This document shows positions 56,250 through 64,000 of a stretch of DNA of 64,000 nucleotides, piece by piece (within the stretch, counting starts at the first letter, position 1; every line of letters begins with the position of its first letter). Made by a program: the position numbers and the translations under genes. The stretch comes from JAJFJD01 sp965228695. Its GTDB lineage: Bacteria; Pseudomonadota; Alphaproteobacteria; UBA8366. Below the pieces are notes generated by a model, which made no database searches, was not told the origin of the DNA, and worked only from the letters and a program-made list of their open reading frames with translations. The stretch is from positions 1,612,001 to 1,676,000 of the forward strand of contig CBDDIB010000002.1 of NCBI GenBank assembly GCA_965228695.1, in the 5' to 3' direction.

Positions 56250-56969
56250 ATGAAAAACGTTTGGGTTGGGATAGCGTTGTCGGCGGTGATGACGACGCAG
56301 GCGGCGGCCTTTGAAAAGGGGCATCTGGCGAAGCTGAGAGCCCTCAAGGTTTGTGAGAAGTGCGATTTGAGCGGCGCGAATCTGAAGGGCGAAATCCTGA
56401 CAGGGATGAACCTGAGTGGCGCGGACCTGACGGACGCGAATCTAATCGGCGCAACCTTGCGGGGGACGATCCTGCGCGACGCCAAACTGACGGGGGCAAA
56501 TCTGGAAAAGGCGAAGATGGGCGGCGCGGTCCTGACGGGCGCCGATCTGAAGGGCGCAAAGCTCCGTTGGGCGTCGCTGAGTGTGCTCAAGATGCGGGGC
56601 GACGCGGCCGATTTGTCCGGCGCGAACCTGACCGATGCAGACCTGCGAAATGCCTATTTGCGGAAGACCATTCTCGCCGGCGCGGATTTAAGCGGCGCGG
56701 ATCTGCGAGGGGCGAGCCTGGTCGATGCGACCCTGACCGGCGCCAACCTCAAAGGAACCGACCTTCGCAAGGCGAATCTCGTCGGGACAAATTTGACCGG
56801 TGCAGTACTCGATGGTGCAAATCTGAGCGAGGCGAATTTTTCGGGCGCAAATCTTGGGCAAGCAGACCTGAGCGGTGCAAACCTGAATGATGCCGAAATC
56901 AACGATGCCATCTTCTGCAAAACCAAGTTGCCCTGGGGCGAAGAAAATGCCGACTGCAAAAAACCTTAA
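56250..56969 (+). CDS. Exported pentapeptide-repeat protein
   Basis: 239 residues. Signal peptide (VWVGIALSAVMTTQAAAF), a short helix with CEKC near residues 35-38, then about 35 pentapeptide repeats of the A(D/N)LXX type (SGANL, TGMNL, SGADL, TDANL and so on) in two blocks, building a right-handed quadrilateral helix. The tail has a second Cys pair (FCKTKLPW and ADCKKP), so disulfides may cap both ends. Function unknown. Upstream, 55959-56249 holds no gene. Confidence 0.82.
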   Translation: MKNVWVGIALSAVMTTQAAAFEKGHLAKLRALKVCEKCDLSGANLKGEILTGMNLSGADLTDANLIGATLRGTILRDAKLTGANLEKAKMGGAVLTGADLKGAKLRWASLSVLKMRGDAADLSGANLTDADLRNAYLRKTILAGADLSGADLRGASLVDATLTGANLKGTDLRKANLVGTNLTGAVLDGANLSEANFSGANLGQADLSGANLNDAEINDAIFCKTKLPWGEENADCKKP

Positions 56970-57064
56970 CCGGATAAAGGGCACAACCCGAATCGGCGTA
57001 AGAGGCAGAGCGATTGGTGATCGTTTCAACGTTCACGCGTTAGATACCGGAGCATGACGAATCG

Positions 57065-57334
57065 ATGCCCAGCGTTCCGAATCAGATTGACGGATTAGAG
57101 ATTTCCGCTGTGAAGGAGGGATTGGTCGTAAACGATAACTCCCGCGGCAAGGTACACTACCTAAACCACACTGCCGGCTTGGTACTGACATTGTGCAATG
57201 GGAGAAATTCGATTGAGACGATCGCCGATCTTTTGCAAAAGCAATTCGATTTGTCGGAGTCCCCGGAGCGAGACGTGCGCGATGCGATCGATGATTTCGT
57301 CGGAGAAGGGTTCGTCGTTCTCGAGCCCAAGTAA
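57065..57334 (+). CDS. PqqD-family protein (RiPP recognition element-like)
   Basis: 89 residues that match the PqqD winged-helix fold: VKEGLVVNDNSRGKVHYLNHTAG, split at residues 16-38, with L-N-x-T-A near 33-37, then ETIADLLQKQFDLSESPERD and EGFVVLEPK. Stand-alone PqqD domains bind leader peptides of ribosomal peptides in several maturation systems. No radical-SAM, cyclodehydratase or lasso-type maturase lies nearby, so the partner is open. A Tat-type basic peptide gene starts 193 bases downstream. Confidence 0.8.
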   Translation: MPSVPNQIDGLEISAVKEGLVVNDNSRGKVHYLNHTAGLVLTLCNGRNSIETIADLLQKQFDLSESPERDVRDAIDDFVGEGFVVLEPK

Positions 57335-57527
57335 GCCGACGAAATTTCGAGCTGCCGTCGGTTGAGCGTGCCCTGTATTCCGAATTGCCGGGCTTGTCTG
57401 TCATTCGGGGTAGCGGGAAACATTCCAATGGTGGTTGTGCTACATAAAGTGGCACAACCAATGCTCCCGTGTAAGGTATCTGAATATGGCATAGGATTCC
57501 CAAATGTTGGGGAATGGGAGATGATCT

Positions 57528-57821
57528 ATGCCAAAAGATAATCAACGGAAAACCCTTCATCCGGAGCTTTCAAAAAACGTCGATGGTAGTCGGCGTAAGC
57601 TCCTTACAGCCTTGGTCACCGGCGTAGCGTTTGCAGCACCGCTCATGGCTTCGCTTACCAAGGATGGTTTGCGGTTTGCAACCGCGGCCGCGGGTCCGTC
57701 GAAAAAGAAAGCGACGAAAAAGCGCCCCGTAAAGAAGCGCCCCGTGAGAAAACGTCCGGTCAAAAAACGCCCTGTAAAGAAGCGTCCGGTTCGGAAAAAA
57801 AGAGCCGTAAAGAAAAGATAG
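57528..57821 (+). CDS. Small Tat-type peptide with KRPV repeats
   Basis: 97 residues. A polar head (MPKDNQRKTLHPELSKNV), a twin-arginine motif SRRKLLTALVTGVAFAAPLM followed by ASLTKD, then a short spacer and a very basic tail of six [KR]KRPV-type units (residues about 70-97). The DNA codons of the repeats vary (AAGCGCCCC, AAACGTCCG and others), so selection keeps the peptide sequence. SD GGGAG before ATG 57528; a terminator follows the stop. It could be an exported DNA- or envelope-binding peptide or a modified peptide; no family recognised. Confidence 0.72.
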   Translation: MPKDNQRKTLHPELSKNVDGSRRKLLTALVTGVAFAAPLMASLTKDGLRFATAAAGPSKKKATKKRPVKKRPVRKRPVKKRPVKKRPVRKKRAVKKR

Positions 57822-57842
57822 CGACAAAATACGCTAAGATTG

Positions 57843-57877
57843 AGGGCCGGACCGAGTGTGCCGGCCCTTTGTTTGTC
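57843..57877 (+). terminator. Rho-independent terminator after the KRPV peptide gene
   Basis: AGGGCCGG (57843-57850) pairs with CCGGCCCT (57861-57868), followed by TTGTTTG. It isolates the peptide gene from the YkgJ-like gene, which must have its own promoter. Confidence 0.7.
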
Positions 57878-57949
57878 CGATGAGTAATGTTGCAGTGCCG
57901 TCTTTAGTCGTCTGCGTTCACTTGTTGAGGGATCGCAAGGAATAGTCCT

Positions 57950-58678
57950 ATGGCTGAGAAAACGCACACTTCGCGGAGTCGTATCGAAGAAGATCCGGAA
58001 GAGAAGATTGCCGATACCGCACGGCGCATGGTCAAAAAGGCGTTCCGGCGGGGATATACGATTGAGACCCTCAAGAATGTATTCATGAGCGCACATGCAC
58101 TGGCCGGCGGTGTTTTGGCCGCAGTGCATCAAGCAAAGGGTGCGCCGAAACCGACGGCATGCGGATCGGGCTGCACCTACTGTTGCCATCTCCAGGTCGA
58201 GATTTCCGTGCCGGAACTCGTCAGTCTCATCGCATATGTAAGCGAAAATTTTTCATACGCGGAGACGGAAGCCTTAACGGCTCGGGTTCATGAGGCGGAA
58301 CGCCAAACGCGAGGTCTGAACTCCTACGAGCGTCTTTTTGCGCGCGTGCCCTGTCCTCTCCTTTCGGATGGGCAGTGCTCCGTTTATCCGGCACGGCCGC
58401 TCGTTTGCCGCGGCTATAACTCGTACAACTGGGCGATATGCGCGCAGGATTTGAGTTATCCTAGGAGTTGGAGATTGATCCCTCACGACAATGCGCAAAA
58501 GAACATCTATTCCGGTGTCTTGGAAGGATTGTCGTCCGGCTTAAAAGAAGAAGGTCTTTCGTCCGACTTGCTGGAGTTGATTGCCGCGCTCCGCGTCGCA
58601 CTGGATCAACCGGACGCTTGCGAGCGCTGGCTGGCCGGTGACCCTGTTTTCCAATCGGCGGTGGCGCCTGAAGAATAG
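57950..58678 (+). CDS. YkgJ-family cysteine-cluster protein
   Basis: 242 residues. The signature is CGSGCTYCCHLQVEIS (Cys-x3-Cys-x2-Cys-Cys near residues 66-73), then CPLLSDGQCSVYPARPLVCR, whose Cys and Arg complete the metal-binding cluster. YkgJ-type proteins are thought to bind zinc or iron and some act as peptide or protein-modifying oxidases; the precise role of this group is unknown. It lies downstream of the PqqD-like and KRPV peptide genes. Confidence 0.85.
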   Translation: MAEKTHTSRSRIEEDPEEKIADTARRMVKKAFRRGYTIETLKNVFMSAHALAGGVLAAVHQAKGAPKPTACGSGCTYCCHLQVEISVPELVSLIAYVSENFSYAETEALTARVHEAERQTRGLNSYERLFARVPCPLLSDGQCSVYPARPLVCRGYNSYNWAICAQDLSYPRSWRLIPHDNAQKNIYSGVLEGLSSGLKEEGLSSDLLELIAALRVALDQPDACERWLAGDPVFQSAVAPEE

Positions 58679-58712
58679 GATGCGAGTCACAGGAATTTAG
58701 GAGTAGCAGCAA

Positions 58713-59156
58713 GTGAAGGTTAAGCGAGTCGTTGGCGGCCATCTCTATGACACGAAACAGGCCACGCTTATTGCCGAGAGCCGCTACGACGGGGCAAGTG
58801 ACGATGAAGATTACAAAGAGGCTCTCTATCGAAACGAGAACGGGGTCTTATTTTTGGCCGCCGAGGGCGGCGTGGAGTCGTTTTATTCCGCAATTCTTCG
58901 AGGCGGGAAACCGGCGCGCGGGACGGAGATAATTCCTCTGTCGACGGATGAAGCCTGCCGATGGTTGGAAGATCACGACCACATCGAGCAGATCGAAGAG
59001 CTGTTCGGTGCTCGCCCGCAGGCCGGGCACGATACTGTCCCGGTCGACCTCCGTGTTTCACAAACCATGATGCAGAAGATCGCGCTCGCGGCGGCGCGGA
59101 ATAATGAAACGGTCGGCGATTGGTTGAGACGATTGATCAAGAGGGAACTTGGCTGA
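58713..59156 (+). CDS. Hypothetical protein with ribbon-helix-helix-like C-terminus
   Basis: 147 residues. The first ~100 form an unrecognised domain (VKRVVGGHLYDTKQATLIAE, WLEDHDHIEQIEELFG). The last 38 residues (VPVDLRVSQTMMQKIALAAA, then RNNETVGDWLRRLIKREL) look like a ribbon-helix-helix unit: a beta strand and two helices. A DNA-binding antitoxin-like role is possible. It follows the YkgJ-like gene by 34 bases and is likely in the same transcript. The region 59157-59349 after it holds no gene. Confidence 0.6.
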   Translation: MKVKRVVGGHLYDTKQATLIAESRYDGASDDEDYKEALYRNENGVLFLAAEGGVESFYSAILRGGKPARGTEIIPLSTDEACRWLEDHDHIEQIEELFGARPQAGHDTVPVDLRVSQTMMQKIALAAARNNETVGDWLRRLIKRELG

Positions 59157-59349
59157 CCGAGTGCCCGGTCCTCGAACCAGGCATCCGGCAGCATCGTTGT
59201 ACTCTTACCGGCATCAGTGCGTTCCTCGAGGATCGCCTTCGCTCGCGTTAGGGCGTCGCCGCGTCTGGGTCGCCGGCATTCGTTTCGTGTGCGGACTTTT
59301 CTTCCGACACGAATGATTGCGCGTTCCCGTCGGGATGAATTCCGTCGCG

Positions 59350-60750
59350 CTATAACTCCTCCACCTGAACCGGGAACAGCGGTGCGAGTTCGTCCACCTG
59401 CATCACGTGATAGAGGCTGAAACGGTAGGCCGGCCCGGCCAGAACTTCCGGCGGGGTGAAGGGGAACGCAATGTTACCCGCGGTCGACAGCCGCCCCGGG
59501 AAACCGTGGTGCAGGAGATACTGTTTGCAACAGGCGAGCACGGTTTTCACCTGATCGGCGGTTGGGGCAATGCATTCCACCATGACGAACACCTCGCGCG
59601 GCGGCTCTGCCGGCGGTTCGGGCCAGGGCACGACGCCGTCGCGCCCGTAGACGCGGAAGAAGAGCTGGAAATCGCCGGCCAGCGTTTCGCCCAGAAGGTC
59701 GCGAACGGTCTTTTCCACCGCTTCGGTGATCTCGTCGACCGCGGCGATGAAACGCGGGTCGGCGGCGCCGGCGAGGACCATACCGCGTTCGCCGACGGGA
59801 ATTGCGCCCTCCAGTTTGACCGATGGCTGTTCTGCCGCTTCCCAACGTGCGCCATGCACCCGGACGCGATGCGCGTCCACGGCGTCGTACACGACCTCGT
59901 CCAGATGCAATGTCCCTTCCGGCTCGTGCACCTTGTACGGATCGGCCTGTTCGTACAGCGCGTGGGCGGCGACCGACATCGGGGTCGCGTGCCGCGCCGG
60001 GTTCATGCTTTCGATCAGGAAGGTATCGCCTTCCAGCGTTCCCAGCATGGCGTCCCGTCCGCCCGGCGTGCAGCAGATCGAGGTGCACTCGATGATCTTC
60101 GCCATATGCGTGGCCGGGCCCAGCGGGAAGCCGAGCATTTCCGGCACGGCGGTAAAGATCGCGGTGTCGCACGCGCGGCCCGCGATGATCACGTCGGCCT
60201 CGGTGTCCAGCGCCCGGCGAAAAGCCTCCGTCCCCATCTGCGCGACGAGATTCGTCGAGCCGTCGATCTCATCGTCGCTCGGCATCGCCATCTTGCCGAG
60301 GGACCGCAGGCGGTTCTCCCGTCGTGCGGCCTTCACGGTGTCGGCGGGAATGTCGGCGCCGATCACGGCGAGCCGGAAATGCAGGTCCTCTTCCGCCGCG
60401 ATCGTCCGGACCATGTCCAGCGTCGTGTCGAGATGCGGCCGGGCGCCGGCGCAGCCCGCGGTGCCCAGCAATAGCGGCACGTCCAACGCCCGCGCCCCGC
60501 GCAGCACGAGCCCGAGATCCCGCCGGGTCATGATGTCCGACGTCGCGATTTGTCCGGACCCGAGATAGTGCGGGCCCGGATCGATTGATCCCATATCGCA
60601 TCCGATGAAGTCGGGTTCGCGCGCCAACCCGGTTTTCAGGGCGGGTTCCGGAATGCCGTAGCCGAGCTGGCCCGAGGCGGCGAGCGCCTGAAGGGGCCGT
60701 GTCTCCGGTCCGCGCGGAAAGCGGTCACGCAGCTTGCCGACGGCGCTCAT
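59350..60750 (-). CDS. AtuA-family (acyclic terpene utilization A, DUF1446) protein
   Basis: 466 residues. Conserved blocks FIGCDMGSIDPGPHYLGSGQ, LLGTAGCAGARPHLD, ADVIIAGRACDTAIFTAVPE and ICCTPGGRDAMLGTL mark the AtuA family, linked to acyclic terpene breakdown in Pseudomonas; the biochemical function remains unclear. Its ATG overlaps the stop of the DUF4387 gene upstream (ATGA), so both are translated together. Confidence 0.87.
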   Translation of the reverse strand: MSAVGKLRDRFPRGPETRPLQALAASGQLGYGIPEPALKTGLAREPDFIGCDMGSIDPGPHYLGSGQIATSDIMTRRDLGLVLRGARALDVPLLLGTAGCAGARPHLDTTLDMVRTIAAEEDLHFRLAVIGADIPADTVKAARRENRLRSLGKMAMPSDDEIDGSTNLVAQMGTEAFRRALDTEADVIIAGRACDTAIFTAVPEMLGFPLGPATHMAKIIECTSICCTPGGRDAMLGTLEGDTFLIESMNPARHATPMSVAAHALYEQADPYKVHEPEGTLHLDEVVYDAVDAHRVRVHGARWEAAEQPSVKLEGAIPVGERGMVLAGAADPRFIAAVDEITEAVEKTVRDLLGETLAGDFQLFFRVYGRDGVVPWPEPPAEPPREVFVMVECIAPTADQVKTVLACCKQYLLHHGFPGRLSTAGNIAFPFTPPEVLAGPAYRFSLYHVMQVDELAPLFPVQVEEL

Positions 60751-61049
60751 AGCTCGACCCCTAACAGTGGGCCGTGTTGCTGCGTGCCATAGACGTCGCG
60801 GTCCCCCGGATCGCCCGCCACCGTTTTTCGGTCGAACACCAGTTTGATGGCGAGCGCCTGCGGAAAGGGCAGCACCTGTACCGAATCCTGCTGCAATCCG
60901 TAAAGAGCGGCGAGGTTGGAGGGCGACAGGCTCTCCGACCGCCGCGCCAGATCGAACCGGTCTTTGTCTTCGAACATCAGGTCGATGGTGATCTGCAGCG
61001 GCCCGGCATTCTTGCTGCGGATGACGGTGGCGGCGTCGGTGAGCATCAT
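60747..61049 (-). CDS. DUF4387 domain protein
   Basis: 100 residues, one domain with VIRSKNAGPLQITIDLMFED, VLPFPQALAIKLVFDR and the ending DVYGTQQHGPLLGVEL. It commonly pairs with an AtuA-family gene, sometimes fused to it, and probably forms a complex with it. ATG 61049 is chosen for its AAGGA about 11 bases upstream; ATG 61046 is adjacent. Confidence 0.85.
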   Translation of the reverse strand: MMLTDAATVIRSKNAGPLQITIDLMFEDKDRFDLARRSESLSPSNLAALYGLQQDSVQVLPFPQALAIKLVFDRKTVAGDPGDRDVYGTQQHGPLLGVEL

Positions 61050-61364
61050 GGTGTGGTTGTTCCTTCGGTCTTGAGTACGCCTGCGCGACAACGCCGTTGC
61101 GCGAGAAGGTTTGTTTTGTCGGGGGTATTACAGGCCGCCTGTATCGATGCCGTCAAATCTCGAGGCGGCGGTCTTGTCGGCGATCGAGCGACGAGGCCGT
61201 TGCAGGGGGCCGCCCGTCTATCGCCGTTCCCGTGCGGATGGCCCGGACTGGTGGGACTCCCGTTACCCAAGTAAGCTGGCCGGCAGGTATGGATCAAGTT
61301 TCGGATTTCCGTGGACCTGCTCCCTCGGCAGGCCCGGCCATCCTCGTGGGAGCCGGTCGAATCA
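61050..61364. other. Divergent promoter region between DUF4387 and ATP-grasp genes
   Basis: 315 bases without a convincing gene. The frames crossing it on either strand have no family likeness. It presumably holds the promoters of the AtuA operon (minus) and the ATP-grasp gene (plus). No clear repeat or terminator was seen. Confidence 0.5.
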
Positions 61365-62246
61365 ATGCCGAACTATGCACTTCGGAAAGCGGCCGCTTTG
61401 GTCGTTCCAGATCGGCTCTTTGCCTATCTGGTCTATCGGAAGCACCATGGACGTTGGCCTCGAACACCGCCGGTGAACTTCACGGAACGGCTCGCTGCCC
61501 GCATGGGGGCCGCGGACTTGGAGGAATACCAGGTCTATTGCGACAAGCTCGCCGTCCGGGAGGTGGTGGCGGAGAGAGTCGGCGAGAAATACCTCGTCCC
61601 GATCTACGAAGCGTCGGACCGGCTGACCCGGGATCTGTGGGATCGTCTGCCGGACACGTTCGTGATGAAACCCAATCACGGGAGCGGATGGCACCGGATC
61701 GTCCGGGACAAAGCCGCGGAAGACTTCGACATGCTGGCGGCGCTTGGCGCCGGGTGGCTGGCGGAAAACTTCTACTATGTCCGTCGCGAACGTCAGTATC
61801 GGAATATCGAGCCGCGCTTGATGTTTCAGAAAGCGCTGTTCTGGCATGGTGGGAACCGGCTCGTGGACTACAAGTTTCATTGTTTCCACGGCAAGATCGC
61901 CTTCATCCATCTTGCCGTTCGCGAACCCTACAAACAGCGCCTCTTGTATGATGCCGATTGGAACCGGCTGGCGGTCCGCTACACGGATCCGAACGACGCC
62001 GAGTTGCCCGAGCCGGCCGACTTGCCGGAAATGCGGTCGATCGTCGGCCGTCTTGCCGCCGGGTTCGACTATGTCCGGGTCGATCTGTTCAGTGTGCCCG
62101 AGGGGGTCTATTTCAGCGAGTTCACCTTCACACCGAATGTCGGCACCCATGGCTTCGATCCGGCCGCGTTCGATGTCTTTCTCGGTAAGCTATGGAGCGG
62201 CGAGATCCCGGCGAGTACGGAAGCCATGGCGCGATGGCGGGCCTAA
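61365..62246 (+). CDS. TupA-like ATP-grasp enzyme
   Basis: 293 residues. The ATP-grasp fold of the TupA group is seen in VNFTERLAARMGAADLEEYQ, YCDKLAVREVVAERVGEKYL, LPDTFVMKPNHGSGWHRIV (nucleotide Lys) and VRVDLFSVPEGVYFSEFTFT with the metal ligands near the end. TupA-type enzymes ligate amino acids to polysaccharide or sugar acids in cell-surface polymers. ATG 61365 (MPNYALRKAA) is preferred over GTG 61311. Convergent with the nitrile hydratase operon, 20 bases apart. Confidence 0.82.
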   Translation: MPNYALRKAAALVVPDRLFAYLVYRKHHGRWPRTPPVNFTERLAARMGAADLEEYQVYCDKLAVREVVAERVGEKYLVPIYEASDRLTRDLWDRLPDTFVMKPNHGSGWHRIVRDKAAEDFDMLAALGAGWLAENFYYVRRERQYRNIEPRLMFQKALFWHGGNRLVDYKFHCFHGKIAFIHLAVREPYKQRLLYDADWNRLAVRYTDPNDAELPEPADLPEMRSIVGRLAAGFDYVRVDLFSVPEGVYFSEFTFTPNVGTHGFDPAAFDVFLGKLWSGEIPASTEAMARWRA

Positions 62247-62266
62247 CGGCACCGCAATGTTCAGGC

Positions 62267-62626
62267 TCATGATCCGGCGGAGAGTTCGACCGGTTGTCCG
62301 TGCGGCGTGTTCAGATAGGCGCGGCGCCACTGTTCGGCGCGCGCGGAAAGCCCGTCCGAGGAAACCCTGCCGTCCGCCGCGATGAGACCTTCCAGCGCGG
62401 TGAGGGCGGCGGTGTAATAGGTGTTCTGGTCGTCGGGTTGGCCTTGCGCCGCCGCCCGACGAAGCTCCGCGCCGAGCGCGTCGGACCATTGCGCCGGGGT
62501 GAACACCTCGACCTTGGCGAGCGCGAAGGCAAGCGCCAGAACCTGGGCGTGCCATGGCTCGTCGAAGGTCGGCTCGCCGTCCCGCGCTGCGAGGGGACCC
62601 AGCGGCAGTTCCTCAGGCGTGCTCAA
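62267..62626 (-). CDS. Nitrile hydratase accessory protein
   Basis: 119 residues with the family block FDEPWHAQVLALAFALAKVE and FTPAQWSDALGAELRRAAAQ followed by YYTAALTALEGLIA, then a tail ending LNTPHGQPVELSAGS. It helps load the metal into the alpha subunit. It overlaps the beta-subunit gene by 14 bases and would use a TTG start at 62626 (LSTPEELPLG read as Met); no ATG occupies a better place. Encoded last in the operon alpha-beta-accessory. Confidence 0.8.
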   Translation of the reverse strand: MSTPEELPLGPLAARDGEPTFDEPWHAQVLALAFALAKVEVFTPAQWSDALGAELRRAAAQGQPDDQNTYYTAALTALEGLIAADGRVSSDGLSARAEQWRRAYLNTPHGQPVELSAGS

Positions 62627-63269
62627 GGTAGCCCTGCCACATATTGAGGAAAACCCGTTCGCGGCGTCCCGCGGCCTCGGGCCACAATTCGGCGGCGTCG
62701 AAACCCACCGTATAGATCGGCACCGCCCGTTCGTCGCCGAGCGCACTCGCGTCGGCGAATACCTGTGCGCCATGGTATTTCTCGATCACGCCTTGCCGGC
62801 TGCGGACATAGGCCGGAAGCCGGGTATGCCCGACGACACTCAGATCCTTAACCCGGACCGTGTCGCCCACCGAGAAGGCCGGCGGCGCGTCGGCTTCGCC
62901 GTCGAAATTCTGACTGACCGACTTTCGTTTCTTGACCTCCGCGGCGCTCATCGGCGGCCGAAGTCCGGAGACCTTCTTGTCGGTATGGCCACTCGCCAGT
63001 TCCTCGACGGTGGCGACCCCGGAATTGACCATCATCGCCGCATAGGCCTGCAGCCATTGGTCATAATAGGGCCGCGTCAGATAGTCCGTTGGCGGTATCA
63101 GTTCACGGCAATGACGAAACCAGTCGATGTTCCAGTCGGCGGGCCGGCTCATGCCCCGCACGATGCCGAAGACCCGTCCTTCCCAGGCGTGGTGAAAGGC
63201 TTCCTCCGGCTCGTCTACTTCGACCTTGCCGAAGCCCTGGCGGCCGCCCAGGTCGTGGATTCCGTCCAT
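62613..63269 (-). CDS. nthB: Nitrile hydratase subunit beta
   Basis: 218 residues. It opens MDGIHDLGGRQGFGKVEVDE, the standard NthB start, with HAWEGRVFGIVRGM, TDYLTRPYYDQWLQAYAAMM, and the C-terminal SH3-like domain FSVGDTVRVKDLSVVGHTRL to VFLNMWQGYLEHA. The beta subunit pairs with NthA to form the active heterodimer that hydrates nitriles to amides. ATG 63269 overlaps the alpha stop by one base (TGATG). Confidence 0.94.
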   Translation of the reverse strand: MDGIHDLGGRQGFGKVEVDEPEEAFHHAWEGRVFGIVRGMSRPADWNIDWFRHCRELIPPTDYLTRPYYDQWLQAYAAMMVNSGVATVEELASGHTDKKVSGLRPPMSAAEVKKRKSVSQNFDGEADAPPAFSVGDTVRVKDLSVVGHTRLPAYVRSRQGVIEKYHGAQVFADASALGDERAVPIYTVGFDAAELWPEAAGRRERVFLNMWQGYLEHA

Positions 63270-63910
63270 CAGCCGACCTTCCCGATCCGGGCGGCAAGGT
63301 CGCGCTCCGTGCCGATCATGGAATTGCGCGTTACGAGTTTGGCGAGTTTCCCCTCGTCCCAATCCTCGGTTCCCGCCGGCCGCTGCGGTACGACCAGATA
63401 GCGCAACTCGGCGGTGCTGTCCCAGACTCGGATCTCCGTGTCGTCCGGTACCTGCACCCCGAATTCTGATAGCACGCCGCGCGGATCGCGGACGGCCCGG
63501 GACCGGTATGCGGCCATCTTGTACCAGGTGGGCGGGATGCCCAGCACCGAGATCGGATAGCAGGAGCAGAGCGTGCAGACGACCATGTTGTGGACGTCCG
63601 GTGTGTTCTCCACCACCTCCAAGTGGTTCTGCACGAGCCCAAAGTCCTTGATCGCCTCGCTTCCGTTTTCGAGAAGCCGCGCCTTGAAATCAGGATCGGT
63701 CCAGGCCCGTGCGACGACCTCCGCGCCGCGTTTGGGGCCGATGTCCTCCGTATAGACCTCGACCCAGGCGTCGACGGCGGCGGGGTCGACCATGCCTTTT
63801 TCCACCAGCAAGCTTTCCAGCGCCTTGACCCGAAGCGCGGGTTCGGAGGGCAGGTGGCTGTGCAGCTCTTCGTGAATTCCGGCGATGGTGTCGGAGTCGT
63901 GTTTCGTCAT
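63269..63910 (-). CDS. nthA: Nitrile hydratase subunit alpha, cobalt-type
   Basis: 213 residues. The metal site is VVCTLCSCYPISVLG, Cys112-Thr-Leu-Cys115-Ser-Cys117; Thr rather than Ser after the first Cys marks the cobalt type, in which the later two Cys are oxidised to sulfinate and sulfenate. GIPPTWYKMAAYRSRAVRDP and EIRVWDSTAELRYLVVPQRP complete the fold. It catalyses R-CN to amide. ATG 63910 is used; ATG 63922 is in frame. First gene of the alpha-beta-accessory operon. Confidence 0.94.
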   Translation of the reverse strand: MTKHDSDTIAGIHEELHSHLPSEPALRVKALESLLVEKGMVDPAAVDAWVEVYTEDIGPKRGAEVVARAWTDPDFKARLLENGSEAIKDFGLVQNHLEVVENTPDVHNMVVCTLCSCYPISVLGIPPTWYKMAAYRSRAVRDPRGVLSEFGVQVPDDTEIRVWDSTAELRYLVVPQRPAGTEDWDEGKLAKLVTRNSMIGTERDLAARIGKVG

Positions 63911-64000
63911 GACGTCCACCATATTAAATGCGTTGGATCGGTCGTCGAGAGTAGCAACAAATCTGTCGACGGACCATGCCGTCGGCGGTGAGAGGGTTCT

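Overview
The window looks like chromosomal DNA of a high-GC alphaproteobacterium, probably a marine Rhodospirillales-type organism. The reasons are the gene order carA-carB-greA and yqeY-dnaG-rpoD, a DnaG with the degenerate zinc site I associate with Alphaproteobacteria, a class GN ('marine proteobacterial') sortase pair, a TRAP transporter, and an Irr-type iron-control palindrome before dps. No 16S rRNA gene is present, so the assignment is an inference. No CRISPR array, transposase, integrase or phage gene was found.

Layout. 1-7.6 kb: a catabolic cassette on the + strand (amidohydrolase, cupin, fumarate-reductase-like flavoprotein, stand-alone 2Fe-2S protein) converges on a minus-strand pair, a molybdenum hydroxylase large subunit without visible partners and a thioredoxin-domain fusion. 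7.7-9.6 kb: mscL and a GrdB-like selenoprotein whose reading frame is split by an in-frame UGA at 9130-9132. 9.7-15.3 kb: two EamA exporters, the sortase and its VIT/VWA target, and a phytanoyl-CoA dioxygenase-like protein. 15.5-23.3 kb: an aminotransferase, a PanE-like reductase, an EF-G paralogue, tandem hydratases, Dps and MsrP. 23.6-37.2 kb: regulators, then the conserved core block (greA, carB, carA, yqeY, dnaG, rpoD) ending in a CAU tRNA.

37.2-64 kb is accessory. A decayed copy of the CAU tRNA plus its 3' flank lies 9.3 kb downstream in direct orientation. Between the copies are a TRAP transporter whose binding-protein gene carries an amber stop, an AraC regulator, an isochorismatase-fold hydrolase, a Tat-exported amidohydrolase and an MFS exporter. 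Next come a GFA protein, an enolase-superfamily / SelA-like / PrpF cassette, small proteins, an ASST-like protein and an acyl-CoA dehydrogenase. A group at 56.2-59.2 kb then holds a pentapeptide-repeat protein, a PqqD-like domain protein, a Tat-type peptide with KRPV repeats, a YkgJ protein and a possible DNA-binding protein. The right end carries AtuA/DUF4387, a TupA-like ATP-grasp enzyme and a cobalt-type nitrile hydratase operon.

Strongest observations: (1) the selenoprotein, which a standard gene caller would split or truncate; (2) the tRNA-flanked segment; (3) a dense cluster of TGTCGT/ACGACA repeats with a DnaA box in front of dnaG-rpoD; (4) the PqqD/KRPV-peptide/YkgJ group, the best candidate here for an undescribed system; (5) an Asn-Gly-Ala-Ala repeat inside the housekeeping sigma factor.
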